64,000 nt of DNA from Actinoallomurus liliacearum (GCF_039542035.1 NZ_BAABHJ010000009.1:1-64000); one strand, 5' to 3'; positions 16,954 through 25,434 are shown, numbered from the stretch's first letter. Made by a program: numbers and translations. Notes: a model not told the origin generated them from the sequence alone.

Positions 16954-17420
16954 GGCGTCACCACCACCGTTCCGCGCATGAACGGGTGGATCGAGCAGAC
17001 GTACGGGTAGCTTCCGGGCTTGGTGAACCGGTAGCGGAACACGCCGCCCGGCGTCAGCGCTGCGGAGTGGAACGCTCCGCCGTTCGCCACCACCGTGTGC
17101 GGCTCCTCGTCCTTGTTCGTCCAGGTCACCGTGGTGCCGGCCTTGACGGACACCGACGCCGGCGCGAACGCGAAGCCCTTGATCGACACAGAGTTCGCGG
17201 CGACCGGTGCGGCGGCGGGCGCGGCGCCGGAGCCGGAGCCGCCGTGCATCCGCATCCCCGGCATGGCCCCTGCCGGGGCGTTGGCCCGGGGCGCGGATCG
17301 GGCCGCCGGTGAGCTCATGGTGTCCTGCCCCCAACCGCAGGCGGCCGGCAGGAGCATCCCGCCGACGGCGATGAGCGCCGCGGGCCATGGCCGCCCACGA
17401 GCGAGAGATATGCGGTTCAT
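16950..17420 (-). CDS. Cupredoxin-like blue copper lipoprotein
   Basis: A 156-residue exported protein with a lipobox LPAAC (C28) and a low-complexity Ala/Pro/Met/Gly linker (about 38-75, including GMRMHG). A plastocyanin/azurin-type domain carries the full type-1 copper ligand set H108 (EPHTV), C142, H145 and M148 (CSIHPFM). It would carry electrons or bind copper on the outer face of the membrane. It is the first gene of the operon with the metallophosphoesterase, ECF sigma factor and Rieske protein, so a small extracellular redox chain or redox sensor is encoded together. Confidence 0.9.
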   Translation of the reverse strand: MNRISLARGRPWPAALIAVGGMLLPAACGWGQDTMSSPAARSAPRANAPAGAMPGMRMHGGSGSGAAPAAAPVAANSVSIKGFAFAPASVSVKAGTTVTWTNKDEEPHTVVANGGAFHSAALTPGGVFRYRFTKPGSYPYVCSIHPFMRGTVVVTP

Positions 17421-17506
17421 CGGTATTCCCCCCGTTCCGCGTGGGCGGCGGTGATCTCCGCCCTGCGGACGTCGTCCTATATCCGCACTTCGCGGACCTT
17501 CCCCCT

Positions 17507-17594
17507 GAGATAGGCCGGGGGGTTACACCGAGCGTCCGAGCCGCCTCCGCGGCGGATCTACCGGCTGTAACCCGTGCGCCTATCTCTTGTCGAA
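17507..17594. promoter_or_regulatory. Mirrored ECF-like promoter modules between divergent operons
   Basis: On the plus strand, TGTAACC (17566-17572), N5, then GCCTATCTC (17578-17586) points to the DUF5999/GH15 operon, with GTCGAA at 17589-17594. The exact mirror image, GAGATAGGC (17507-17515), N5, GGTTACA (17521-17527), points to the cupredoxin operon. TGTAACC followed about 16 bases later by GTCGAA resembles ECF promoters of the GTAAC/CGAA kind; on the minus side the corresponding element is GGGGAA. One sigma factor or dimeric regulator probably controls both operons. Confidence 0.6.
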
Positions 17595-17636
17595 GGCGCT
17601 CTCTTGGAAAGGCGCCCACCAGCTTGGAGGTATGCC

Positions 17637-17897
17637 ATGTGCCGCCACCGACCGCACTGCCCACCGGCCTACGCCACCGACCGGGACGCCGCGCACACCG
17701 TCGCCTCCCACCCCGAGCAGGGATGGAGCCTGCTGTGCAACGGCGTCGTCGTCTTCGACGACACCGGAGAGCTCCTGCCGGACGGCGAAGTGATCGCACC
17801 GCACCGGCACACGGACGCTCACTGTGGCTCCGTACCGGACCCCAAGTCGCCGCGGGCCCGTCCGAGACGGTCGTCCGGACGCCGCGCCCGCCGGTGA
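17637..17897 (+). CDS. DUF5999 family small protein
   Basis: An 86-residue protein with the pattern of actinomycete DUF5999: an N-terminal Cys/His cluster MCRHRPHCPPA, then AAHTVASHPEQGWSLLCNGVVVFDDTGELLPDG and APHR. Function is unknown. It carries a 25-residue basic tail (PKSPRARPRRSSGRRARR) beyond the part I recognise. ATG 17637 is supported by GGAGG (17626-17630). It precedes the GH15 gene by 11 bases in one operon opposite the cupredoxin/ECF operon. Confidence 0.8.
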   Translation: MCRHRPHCPPAYATDRDAAHTVASHPEQGWSLLCNGVVVFDDTGELLPDGEVIAPHRHTDAHCGSVPDPKSPRARPRRSSGRRARR

Positions 17898-17908
17898 GGA
17901 GGTGCGGC

Positions 17909-20080
17909 ATGAGCACCCGGCCGATCAGCGATCACGGTCTCCTGTCGGACTGCCGCTCGGCCGCCCTGGTCACCTCGGACGGCTCGGTGGACTGGCTGTG
18001 CTCACCTCGCTTCGACAGTCCGGCGATCTTCGCCAGGCTGCTGGACGAGCAGGCCGGGCACTGGTCCATCCGCCCGTCCGCTCCCGCGCAGGTCGCTCGC
18101 CGGTACCTCGACGACACCCTTGTCCTGGAGACGACCTTCCGTACCCGGGGCGGCACGGTCGTCCTGGTCGACGCGCTCGCCCTGGGCGGCCGCGAGCGCG
18201 GGCACGGGCTGGGCGCGTCCTCGCCCGGTGTCCTGCTCCGCGAGGCGACCTGCGTCCAGGGACGGGTCGACCTCGAGGTCTGCTACGCGCCCCGCCCCGA
18301 GTTCGGGCTGATCCATCCCCGCCTGGAGCATTCGCGCGGTGTGCTGATCGCTCGCGGCGGCGCTCAGGTGCTCACCCTGTCGACGCCCGTCGACCTTCGG
18401 GTGAGCGGCTCGACGGCGCACGCCACGGTCACGCTGAGAGCCGGGGAACGTCTCTCGATGGCCCTGCACGCCGCCCCCTGCTGGCAGGCCGAACCGATGT
18501 GCTGGACTCCGCGGCTCGTCCACCGCCGCATCAAGGACACGATCTCCGGCTGGCGCTCCTGGTCCCGGGCGCACACGGGCTACGAGGGACCGTGGCAGGA
18601 CGAGGTGGGGCACAGCGGGCGGGTGCTGCGCGCACTGACGTTCGCCCCCACCGGGGCGATCGTCGCCGCCGCCACCACGTCCCTGCCCGAATGCGTCGGC
18701 GGAGGGCGCAACTGGGACTACCGCTACACGTGGATCCGGGACGCCAGCCTCACCGTGCAGGCCCTCACCACCGCCTCGTCGTGCGAGAGAGAACAGGCGG
18801 CGTTCTTCACCTTCCTCGCCCGCGCCGCCGCCACCCAGCTCGACCGTGGCGTCGACCTGCAGATCATGTACGGCATCGGCGGCGAATGCGACCTGTCGGA
18901 GCGGCCGCTGCCCCACCTGACCGGATGGCGTGACAGCGCCCCGGTGCGCATCGGCAACGACGCGTGGCGCCAGCGCCAGCTCGACGTCTACGGCGAGATG
19001 CTCGACGCGGCGCACCACCTGTCCGGTGACACGGCGGAGAACGGCCTTGATCCGATCGCCCGCGGTTTCCTGCGCGACGCGGCCGAGACCGCCGCCCGCC
19101 GCTGGCGCGAACCGGACCGCGGGATCTGGGAGGTCCGCGGGCCGAACCGGCACTTCCTGCATTCGAAGCTCATGTGCTGGGTCGCGCTGGACCGCGCCAT
19201 CGCCCTGGCGCCCGCGCTGCGGGCGACCGGCCGCGTCGAGGACTGGAGACGGGTCCGCGCGCAGATCCGGAACGCGATCCTGACGGAGGGCTGGAATCCG
19301 CAGACCGGCGCGTTCACCCAGGCGTTCGGCGGCACCGAGCTCGACGCGTCCGCGCTGACCATCCCGATCGTCGGATTCCTCCCTGGTGACGACCCGCGGG
19401 TCCGGTCCACCGTGGCGGCGATCGCCGGGCGCCTCACCGACGAACGGGGCCTGGTCCGCCGCTACACCGGGCCCGACGGGATGCCCGGCGGAGAAGGCTC
19501 ATTCCTCCTGTGCACGTTCTGGCTCGCGCAGGCACTCGCCCTCACCGGGCAGCGCACGCCCGCCGAGCGCGTCTTCCGGACCGCCGCGTCGCAGGCCAAC
19601 GACGTCGGCCTCCTCGCCGAAGAGGTGGACACCTCGACGGGAGAGCCGCTCGGCAACTTCCCCCAGGCGTTCAGCCACGTCGGCCTGATCAACGCCGCAC
19701 GCGCCATTCGCGACACCGATGGTGGACGACTCCACGGTCACCGCGGGCCCGCGTACCGGTGGCCGTGCCGCCTCGCGGCCGCACGCCGCGGGCTCCACGG
19801 CGGGAGCGGGCGAGACGACGCGCCGGCGATGTCCGAGCGTTCGAGCCGGCGCGAGAGGCCGCCGTCGCGGGAACGCGTCCGGTCAGCCGGCGGCGAGCTC
19901 GCGCCAGCGCCGCTGGGCGACGGGGTGCCACTCGGCGTACCGGGCCGCGAACAGCCCGCGGGCCTGGGCCCCGATCCAGCCGGCCGGCAGCAGGGCGGAG
20001 GGCAGCCGCGGGTCCAGGAAGGGGAAGCGCCGCCACTCGTGCACGAGCCGCGCCTGCGCCAGCATGATCGCCTCAGGTGA
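17909..20080 (+). CDS. Glycoside hydrolase family 15 protein (glucoamylase/trehalase-like)
   Basis: A GH15 protein with an N-terminal super-sandwich domain (ISDHGLLSDCRSAALVTSDGSVDWLC) and the (alpha/alpha)6 barrel: GGGRNWDYRYTWIRDASLTV, GSFLLCTFWLAQALAL and LAEEVDTSTGEPLGNFPQAFSHVGLINAA. Such actinomycete proteins act on trehalose or small alpha-glucans. ATG 17909 has GAGGAGG 6 bases upstream. Homology ends near residue 610; the frame then runs another 110 low-complexity residues and 198 bases into the oppositely oriented paaX-like gene. A lost stop or frameshift near 19.72 kb is likely, so the true C terminus is uncertain. Confidence 0.85.
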   Translation: MSTRPISDHGLLSDCRSAALVTSDGSVDWLCSPRFDSPAIFARLLDEQAGHWSIRPSAPAQVARRYLDDTLVLETTFRTRGGTVVLVDALALGGRERGHGLGASSPGVLLREATCVQGRVDLEVCYAPRPEFGLIHPRLEHSRGVLIARGGAQVLTLSTPVDLRVSGSTAHATVTLRAGERLSMALHAAPCWQAEPMCWTPRLVHRRIKDTISGWRSWSRAHTGYEGPWQDEVGHSGRVLRALTFAPTGAIVAAATTSLPECVGGGRNWDYRYTWIRDASLTVQALTTASSCEREQAAFFTFLARAAATQLDRGVDLQIMYGIGGECDLSERPLPHLTGWRDSAPVRIGNDAWRQRQLDVYGEMLDAAHHLSGDTAENGLDPIARGFLRDAAETAARRWREPDRGIWEVRGPNRHFLHSKLMCWVALDRAIALAPALRATGRVEDWRRVRAQIRNAILTEGWNPQTGAFTQAFGGTELDASALTIPIVGFLPGDDPRVRSTVAAIAGRLTDERGLVRRYTGPDGMPGGEGSFLLCTFWLAQALALTGQRTPAERVFRTAASQANDVGLLAEEVDTSTGEPLGNFPQAFSHVGLINAARAIRDTDGGRLHGHRGPAYRWPCRLAAARRGLHGGSGRDDAPAMSERSSRRERPPSRERVRSAGGELAPAPLGDGVPLGVPGREQPAGLGPDPAGRQQGGGQPRVQEGEAPPLVHEPRLRQHDRLR

Positions 20081-20722
20081 GGCGGGACGCAGCGCGTCGA
20101 ACTCGTCGATGAACGCCCCGTACTCGGCGGCGACCCCGTCCAGATCCCAGGCCCGCTCGACCATCGCGTGCTCGCTGCCGACCCCGGCGAACCGCGCGGT
20201 GAACGACATCGCGCCGGCCTGCAGCCCGAGGCCCTCGATGACCGACCGCGCCTCGGTCTCCCGCGCCGACGACGGCGCGATCCACATCCCCGGTCCGGGC
20301 GATCCGAAGCCGGCCCAGCTCAGCTTCGTACGGAGCTGGTGACGGAGGCGGCGCTTGGACTCGGGGACGGAGACGTAGACGATGAGCCAGACGCCGTCCC
20401 AGGCGGCGGCTTCGGCGCCGAAGCCGTAGATGCGCTCCCCGCCCTCCGTGAGCAGTCGCCGCCCGGGCGGGGTGAGGGACCAGCGGACGCTCCGCCCGAC
20501 CCGCTCGGAGGTGAGCCAGCCGTCGGCGGCCGTACGGGCCAGCGCCTGCCGGGCGGACTTCTCCTCGACGCCGAACTCGTCGAGGACCTCGACAAGGGTC
20601 GAGGTCCAGACCGGCTCCTCGTACCGCAGGACGAACTCCCCGAGTAGGGTCAACAGCAGCGAACGGGCGCTCGTCTCGCTCAGGGCGTGCCGTCGGGTCA
20701 GCGTGGGTCTCGGGGCGGTCAC
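19883..20722 (-). CDS. PaaX family transcriptional regulator
   Basis: A 279-residue GntR-like winged-helix protein of the PaaX type. The N-terminal HTH (about 15-85) contains SARSLLLTLLGEFVLRYEEPVWTSTLVEVLDEFGVEEKSARQALARTAADGWL. The PaaX middle domain follows (WDGVWLIVYVSVPESKRRLRHQLRTKLSWAGFG), then the C-terminal WRRFPFLDPRLPSALLPAGWIG. PaaX proteins repress phenylacetyl-CoA pathways, but no paa genes are in the window. The start is GTG 20722, and a direct repeat lies immediately upstream. Its 3' end overlaps the GH15 open frame. Confidence 0.9.
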   Translation of the reverse strand: MTAPRPTLTRRHALSETSARSLLLTLLGEFVLRYEEPVWTSTLVEVLDEFGVEEKSARQALARTAADGWLTSERVGRSVRWSLTPPGRRLLTEGGERIYGFGAEAAAWDGVWLIVYVSVPESKRRLRHQLRTKLSWAGFGSPGPGMWIAPSSARETEARSVIEGLGLQAGAMSFTARFAGVGSEHAMVERAWDLDGVAAEYGAFIDEFDALRPASPEAIMLAQARLVHEWRRFPFLDPRLPSALLPAGWIGAQARGLFAARYAEWHPVAQRRWRELAAG

Positions 20723-20723
20723 C

Positions 20724-20741
20724 CATAAATTCTACATAAAT
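20724..20741. promoter_or_regulatory. Direct CATAAAT repeats at paaX-like start
   Basis: CATAAAT occurs at 20724-20730 and again at 20735-20741 in an AT-rich pocket directly upstream of the GTG start. On the gene's strand this reads ATTTATG-TAGA-ATTTATG. It overlaps the expected minus-10 region (TAGAAT), so it is a candidate autoregulatory site; the transcript may be nearly leaderless. Confidence 0.4.
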
Positions 20742-20845
20742 CAACGTCAAAATCGGTGTTTCGTCGAACATGAACCACCCCGACAACGCCGCGGACATCG
20801 GCGCCCGGCCGGCGCGGCGTTCCTCGTTGCCCTCGCCGCTCCTCG

Positions 20846-22093
20846 TCACCGTTCGCGCGGCCGCACCGGTGCCTCCGTGAGGAGGCGGGCGGGGTCGGTC
20901 ATGACGCGTTCGATGACGAGCGCGGCGGCGCCCAGGGCGGCGGCGTCGCCGCCCAGCCGGGAGACGGTCAGGCGGGGAGGCGTGTGCCGTACGACGCCGG
21001 TGCCGCCGCCGAGCGCCTCCTCGACGGCGGGGGACGCCCACGGGGCGAGCGCGGAGAAGATCCCGCCGAGCACGATGCCGTCCGGGTCGAACAGGTTGAC
21101 CGCGGCGGAGAGGGCCTGCCCCAGGGCCTCTCCCGCCCGGCGCACCGCGGCCAGCGCCGCTTCGTCACCGTCGCGCAGGAGGGCGATCAGCGCGGCGAGC
21201 GGGCCGTCGGGCCCGGCGGTCGACGTCCCGGTGACGTCGGGGATGCCCGCCGCGCGCAGGATCGCCTCCTGGCCCGCGACCTGTTCCAGGCAGCCCCGGC
21301 CGCCGCACGCGCACGGCGGGCCGGCGGGGTCGACGACGACGTGGCCGAGTTCGCCGGCGAACCCGTGGGCGCCGCGGAACACCCGGCCGTCGACGACGAT
21401 GCCCGCGCCGACCCCGATCTCGCCGGAGACGTGGACGTACGAGCCGAGCTCCCGGCCGTCGCCGAACCACAGCTCGCCGAGGGCGGCGAGGTTCGCCTCG
21501 TTGTCCTGGTCGGCGGGCAGCGCGAGCGGTGGCAGGCCGGCGGCGAGGAGGTCGCCGGCCGCGACGTCGCGCCAGCCGAGGTTGGGGGCGGTCCGCACGC
21601 GGCCGCCGGCCCGGTCCAGCGTGCCCGGCAGCGCGACGACCGCGCCGGCGACCGTCAGGCCCTGGTCCGCCGCCGCGGCGATCGCCCGCTCGGCCAGATC
21701 CGTCAGCGCGCCGATGACCTGCTCGGGCGCGCGCCCCCGGTTGTCGGCGGCGACGATGTGCCGGTGCCGGATCCGCCGTCCGAGGTCGAGCACGCAGGCG
21801 GCCAGGTAGTCGACGTTGACCTCCAGGCCGAGCCCGGCGACGCGGTCGCCGTTGATCGACACGGCCGTCGCGGGACGTCCGCGCTCACCGTCGCGTACGG
21901 GTCCGTCCTCGCGGATCAGGCCGGCGTCCTTCAACGCCGCGACGAGACTGGATACGGTGGTCTTGGTGAAGCCGGTGACGTCGGCGAGACGGGCGCGGCT
22001 GACCGGCTGCCGACGGGAGATCTCGCCCAGCACCACGGCCAGGTTACGGGCCCGCATGGTGCCGTGCCGGACTGGCGTGACCTCATTTCGCAT
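20846..22093 (-). CDS. ROK family transcriptional regulator (XylR-type)
   Basis: A 415-residue repressor. The N-terminal winged helix (about 12-70) contains SRARLADVTGFTKTTVSSLVAALKDAGLI. The ROK sugar-kinase-like domain has VNVDYLAACVLDLG, the zinc signature CACGGRGCLEQ, and GHVVVDPAGPPC. It is divergent from xylA, so xylose-responsive repression of xylAB is the natural reading. ATG 22093 is preferred over GTG 22099; no ribosome binding site is visible and TAGTCT lies just upstream, consistent with a leaderless transcript. Confidence 0.9.
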   Translation of the reverse strand: MRNEVTPVRHGTMRARNLAVVLGEISRRQPVSRARLADVTGFTKTTVSSLVAALKDAGLIREDGPVRDGERGRPATAVSINGDRVAGLGLEVNVDYLAACVLDLGRRIRHRHIVAADNRGRAPEQVIGALTDLAERAIAAAADQGLTVAGAVVALPGTLDRAGGRVRTAPNLGWRDVAAGDLLAAGLPPLALPADQDNEANLAALGELWFGDGRELGSYVHVSGEIGVGAGIVVDGRVFRGAHGFAGELGHVVVDPAGPPCACGGRGCLEQVAGQEAILRAAGIPDVTGTSTAGPDGPLAALIALLRDGDEAALAAVRRAGEALGQALSAAVNLFDPDGIVLGGIFSALAPWASPAVEEALGGGTGVVRHTPPRLTVSRLGGDAAALGAAALVIERVMTDPARLLTEAPVRPRER

Positions 22094-22100
22094 GGTCACA

Positions 22101-22158
22101 GACTAATCGTGCAACCTCTCCCCTGTTGACACCTGGCACCTGCGGGTTTTAATTAGTC
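22101..22158. promoter_or_regulatory. xylAB promoter and ROK operator half-sites
   Basis: TTGACA (22126-22131) and TTAATT (22149-22154) with a 17-base spacer make a consensus housekeeping promoter reading into xylA. GACTAAT (22101-22107) and its complement ATTAGTC (22152-22158) bracket it. The second overlaps the minus-10 and the first overlaps the ROK gene's own minus-10, as expected for a looped or shared repressor site. Confidence 0.65.
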
Positions 22159-22186
22159 CAGAGCCTGAACGAAATGAGGAGACGCG

Positions 22187-23329
22187 ATGTTCGAACCCAC
22201 CCCTGAGGACAAGTTCACCTTCGGGCTGTGGACCGTCGGCTGGCAGGCGCGCGACCCGTTCGGTGACGCGACCCGGCCCCCGCTCGACCCGGTGGAGTCG
22301 GTGCACCGGCTCGCGGAGCTCGGCGCCTACGGGGTGACGTTCCACGACGACGACCTCCTCGCCGTCGAGCCGGACCGGGACAAGGCGGTCGCGGCGTTCC
22401 GTAAGGCGCTCGACGAGACCGGCCTCAAGGTCCCGATGGCGACGACGAACCTGTTCACCCACCCGGTGTTCAAGGACGGCGCGTTCACCTCGAACGACCG
22501 CGACATCCGCCGGTACGCCCTCCGCAAGGTGATGCGCAACCTCGACCTGGCCGCCGAGCTGGGCGCCAAGACGTACGTCTTCTGGGGCGGTCGCGAGGGC
22601 GCCGAGTCCGACGGCGCCAAGGACGTGCGGGTCGCGCTGGACCGGTTCCGCGAGGCCATCGACACCCTCGCCTCGTACGTCACCGACAAGGGCTACGGCA
22701 TCCGGTTCGCGCTCGAGCCGAAGCCGAACGAGCCGCGCGGCGACATCCTGCTGCCCACGATCGGCCACGCGCTCGCGTTCATCGGCTCGCTCGAGCACGC
22801 CGACATGGTCGGCCTCAACCCCGAGGTCGGGCACGAGCAGATGGCCGGGATGAACTTCGTCCACGGCATCGCCCAAGCGCTGTGGCACGGCAAGCTCTTC
22901 CACATCGACCTGAACGGCCAGCACGGCCCGAAGTACGACCAGGACCTGGTCTTCGGCCACGGCGACCTGAAGAGCGCGTTCTTCCTCGTCGACCTGCTGG
23001 AGAACGGCGGGTACGACGGGCCGCGCCACTTCGACTACAAGCCGACCCGCACCGAGGACATCTCCGGCGTGTGGGCCTCGGCCGCCGCGAACATGCGCAC
23101 GTACCTCATCCTCAAGGAGCGCGCGCGGGCGTTCCGCGCCGACCCGGAGGTGCAGGAGGCCCTCACCGCCTCGCGGACCGACCAGCTCGCGGTGCCGACG
23201 CTCGCGGCCGACGAGACGTACGACTCGCTGGCCCAGGACGACTTCGACCTGGAGGCCGCCGCCGAGCGGGGCTACCACTACGAGCGTCTCGACCAGCTCG
23301 CCGTCGAGCACATCCTCGGCGCCCGGTGA
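22187..23329 (+). CDS. xylA: Xylose isomerase
   Basis: A 380-residue actinomycete-type (class I) xylose isomerase converting D-xylose to D-xylulose with two divalent metals. Catalytic H53 and D56 lie in VTFHDDDL, and the metal-site lysine/glutamate region in LEPKPNEPRGD. The metal ligands HIDLNGQHGPKYDQDLVFGHGD are complete. The ATG has GAGGAGA upstream. It is the first gene of a two-gene operon, overlapping xylB by four bases (GTGA), and is divergent from the ROK regulator. No xylose transporter is in the window. Confidence 0.97.
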   Translation: MFEPTPEDKFTFGLWTVGWQARDPFGDATRPPLDPVESVHRLAELGAYGVTFHDDDLLAVEPDRDKAVAAFRKALDETGLKVPMATTNLFTHPVFKDGAFTSNDRDIRRYALRKVMRNLDLAAELGAKTYVFWGGREGAESDGAKDVRVALDRFREAIDTLASYVTDKGYGIRFALEPKPNEPRGDILLPTIGHALAFIGSLEHADMVGLNPEVGHEQMAGMNFVHGIAQALWHGKLFHIDLNGQHGPKYDQDLVFGHGDLKSAFFLVDLLENGGYDGPRHFDYKPTRTEDISGVWASAAANMRTYLILKERARAFRADPEVQEALTASRTDQLAVPTLAADETYDSLAQDDFDLEAAAERGYHYERLDQLAVEHILGAR

Positions 23330-24705
23330 CGCTCGTCGCGGGGGTCGACTCGTCGACCCAGTCCTGCAAGGTCGTCGTCGCCGACGCCGAGACCGGCGCG
23401 GTCGTCCGCGCCGGTCAGGCGCCGCACCCGGATGGCACCGAGGCCGACCCCGCCGCCTGGTGGGACGCCCTCGGCCGTGCCATCGAGTCGGCGGGCGGCC
23501 TGGACGACGTCGCCGCGATCGGCGTCGCGGCCCAGCAGCACGGCATGGTCTGCCTGTCGGAGGCCGGCGAGGTCGTCCGGCCGGCGCTGCTGTGGAACGA
23601 CACCCGCTCGGCCGACGCCGCCCGCGACCTCGTCGAGGAGTTCGGCGGCCCCGCGAAGTGGGCCGACGCGGTCGGCAGCGTGCCGGTCGCGTCGTTCACG
23701 GTGACCAAGCTGCGCTGGCTGGCCCGGCACGAGCCGGACGCCGCCGCCCGTACGGCGTCGGTGTGCCTGCCGCACGACTACCTGACGTGGCGGCTGACCG
23801 GCGAGTTCGTCACCGACCGGGGCGACGCGTCCGGCACCGGCTACTGGTCCCCCGCCACCGGGGAGTACCGGCCGGACCTCCTGGAACTGGCGTTCGGGCG
23901 GGTCCCGGAACTGCCGCGCGTCCTCGGCCCGGCCGAGGCCGCCGGCCGTACGCCGTCCGGCGCGCTGGTGTCGGCGGGGACCGGTGACAACATGGGCGCG
24001 GCGCTCGGGCTGGGCCTGCGGCCCGGCGACGTCGTGGTGTCCCTCGGCACCTCCGGGACGGTGTTCACCGCGGCGGAGGGGTCGTCCGCCGACCCGGCCG
24101 GGGACGTCGCCGGCTTCGCCGACGCGACGGGCCGGTTCCTGCCGCTCGTCTGCACGCTGAACGCCGCCCGGGTGCTCGACGCCGCCGCGGCCCTGCTCGG
24201 CGTCGACCACCAGGAGGTCTCCCGGCTGGCGCTGTCCGCACCACCTGGCGCGGACGGTCTCGTCCTCGTGCCGTACCTGGAGGGCGAGCGCACGCCGAAC
24301 CGGCCGGACGCCACCGGCTCGGTGCACGGCCTGCGCCTGGCCACGTCGACGCCGGCGCACCTGGCCCGCGCGGCGATCGAGGGCATGCTGTGCGGCCTCG
24401 CCGACGGGCTGGACGCGCTCCTGGCCCAGGGGGCGCGGGCCGACCGGGTGCTGCTGATCGGCGGTGCCGCCCGCTCGGAGGCCGTCCGCCGCATCGCGCC
24501 GACCGTCTTCGGCCGGCCGGTGCTGGTGCCGCCCACCGGCGAGTACGTCGCCGAGGGCGCGGCCGCCCAGGCCGCCTGGGCGCTGTCCGGCGCGGCCGAG
24601 CCGCCGCGCTGGGAGCGGGAAGGCCTGGCGACGTACGAGGCCGACGCGGTCCCGGCCATCCGCGAGCGGTACGCCGAAGCCCGCGACCACATCCTGTCCC
24701 GCTGA
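23326..24705 (+). CDS. xylB: Xylulokinase
   Basis: A 459-residue FGGY carbohydrate kinase that phosphorylates D-xylulose to xylulose 5-phosphate. It starts with the phosphate-1 loop VAGVDSSTQSCK. It has AAQQHGMV with the substrate-binding MV region, WNDTRS, DYLTWRLTGEF, and the ATPase GTSGTVFTA and LLIGGAARSEAVRRI motifs. The GTG at 23326 overlaps the xylA stop, giving translational coupling. Together with XylA it channels xylose into the pentose phosphate pathway. Confidence 0.95.
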   Translation: MTLVAGVDSSTQSCKVVVADAETGAVVRAGQAPHPDGTEADPAAWWDALGRAIESAGGLDDVAAIGVAAQQHGMVCLSEAGEVVRPALLWNDTRSADAARDLVEEFGGPAKWADAVGSVPVASFTVTKLRWLARHEPDAAARTASVCLPHDYLTWRLTGEFVTDRGDASGTGYWSPATGEYRPDLLELAFGRVPELPRVLGPAEAAGRTPSGALVSAGTGDNMGAALGLGLRPGDVVVSLGTSGTVFTAAEGSSADPAGDVAGFADATGRFLPLVCTLNAARVLDAAAALLGVDHQEVSRLALSAPPGADGLVLVPYLEGERTPNRPDATGSVHGLRLATSTPAHLARAAIEGMLCGLADGLDALLAQGARADRVLLIGGAARSEAVRRIAPTVFGRPVLVPPTGEYVAEGAAAQAAWALSGAAEPPRWEREGLATYEADAVPAIRERYAEARDHILSR

Positions 24706-24740
24706 ACCCTGCCGGCGATCCCTGTTCGCGAGCGCCGTTC

Positions 24741-24773
24741 GCGGCGGCGGCCCCCTCCCGGGACCGCCGCCGC
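24741..24773 (+). terminator. Hairpin downstream of xylB
   Basis: GCGGCGGCGG (24741-24750) pairs perfectly with CCGCCGCCGC (24764-24773) over a 13-base loop, 36 bases after the xylB stop. It is a probable Rho-independent terminator of xylAB. Confidence 0.55.
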
Positions 24774-24871
24774 GGGGGAACCGTCCACGATGACGCCGGT
24801 GACGCTCACCGTGCGTCTCCGCCCGGGGCCGCGGCCACAGGGGGCGACGGTAGTTCGCCATCTGCTATTAC

Positions 24872-24881
24872 GTTAGCTAAC
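24872..24881. promoter_or_regulatory. Candidate MarR operator
   Basis: The perfect palindrome GTTAGCTAAC lies 28 bases before the MarR start codon in a short AT-rich stretch. Its size and position match MarR-family autoregulatory sites. Confidence 0.6.
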
Positions 24882-24909
24882 TATCTTTCGTCGAATAGGA
24901 TTCGATCCC

Positions 24910-25419
24910 ATGACGGGAGAGGCCGGCGCGGAGCACCGGGACGCGATCGACGCGATCATCGAGCAATGGCGGCGGGAACGCCCCGATCTGGACCTTTCGG
25001 CGATGGATGTCCTCGGTCGCCTGGCGATGGTCACCCGTGCGGTGGAGGGCCGGGTGGAGGACGTGCTGACACGCCACGGCCTCGGACGCGGGGAGTTCGA
25101 CGTCCTCGCCGCGCTGCGCCGTTCCGGATCGCCCTACACCCTGATCCCGTCGGAACTGTCCGCGACCCTGATGATGTCGCGGGCGGGAATGACCAGCCGG
25201 CTGGACCGCCTGGAGGCCGCCGGCCTGGTCTCGCGGAGTCTCGACCAGGCCGACCGCCGCAGCTTCCGCGTCACGCTGACCGACGAAGGCCGGGAGATCA
25301 TCGACAGCACGCTCACCGACCACGCGGCCACCCTGAAGCGCCTGGTCTCCGGCCTCGCGCCCGAGGACGTCGCCACGATGACCCGCATCCTCCGGACCCT
25401 GCTGGACACCGTCGCCTGA
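24910..25419 (+). CDS. MarR family transcriptional regulator
   Basis: A 169-residue regulator with the MarR winged helix: RGEFDVLAALRRSG, LIPSELSATLMMSRAGMTSRLDRLEAAGLVSR, wing DRRSFRVTLTDEG, then dimerisation helices. The operator-like GTTAGCTAAC just upstream suggests autorepression. No divergent target gene is adjacent: xylB lies upstream on the same strand and a response regulator converges downstream. Its regulon is therefore not evident. Confidence 0.93.
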   Translation: MTGEAGAEHRDAIDAIIEQWRRERPDLDLSAMDVLGRLAMVTRAVEGRVEDVLTRHGLGRGEFDVLAALRRSGSPYTLIPSELSATLMMSRAGMTSRLDRLEAAGLVSRSLDQADRRSFRVTLTDEGREIIDSTLTDHAATLKRLVSGLAPEDVATMTRILRTLLDTVA

Positions 25420-25434
25420 TCGGGGGCCGCCGCC

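Noticed and set aside
20846..22093. Possibility that the ROK protein is a glucokinase rather than a regulator
   Set aside because: It has a clear N-terminal winged helix and lies divergent from xylAB, as XylR-type repressors do.
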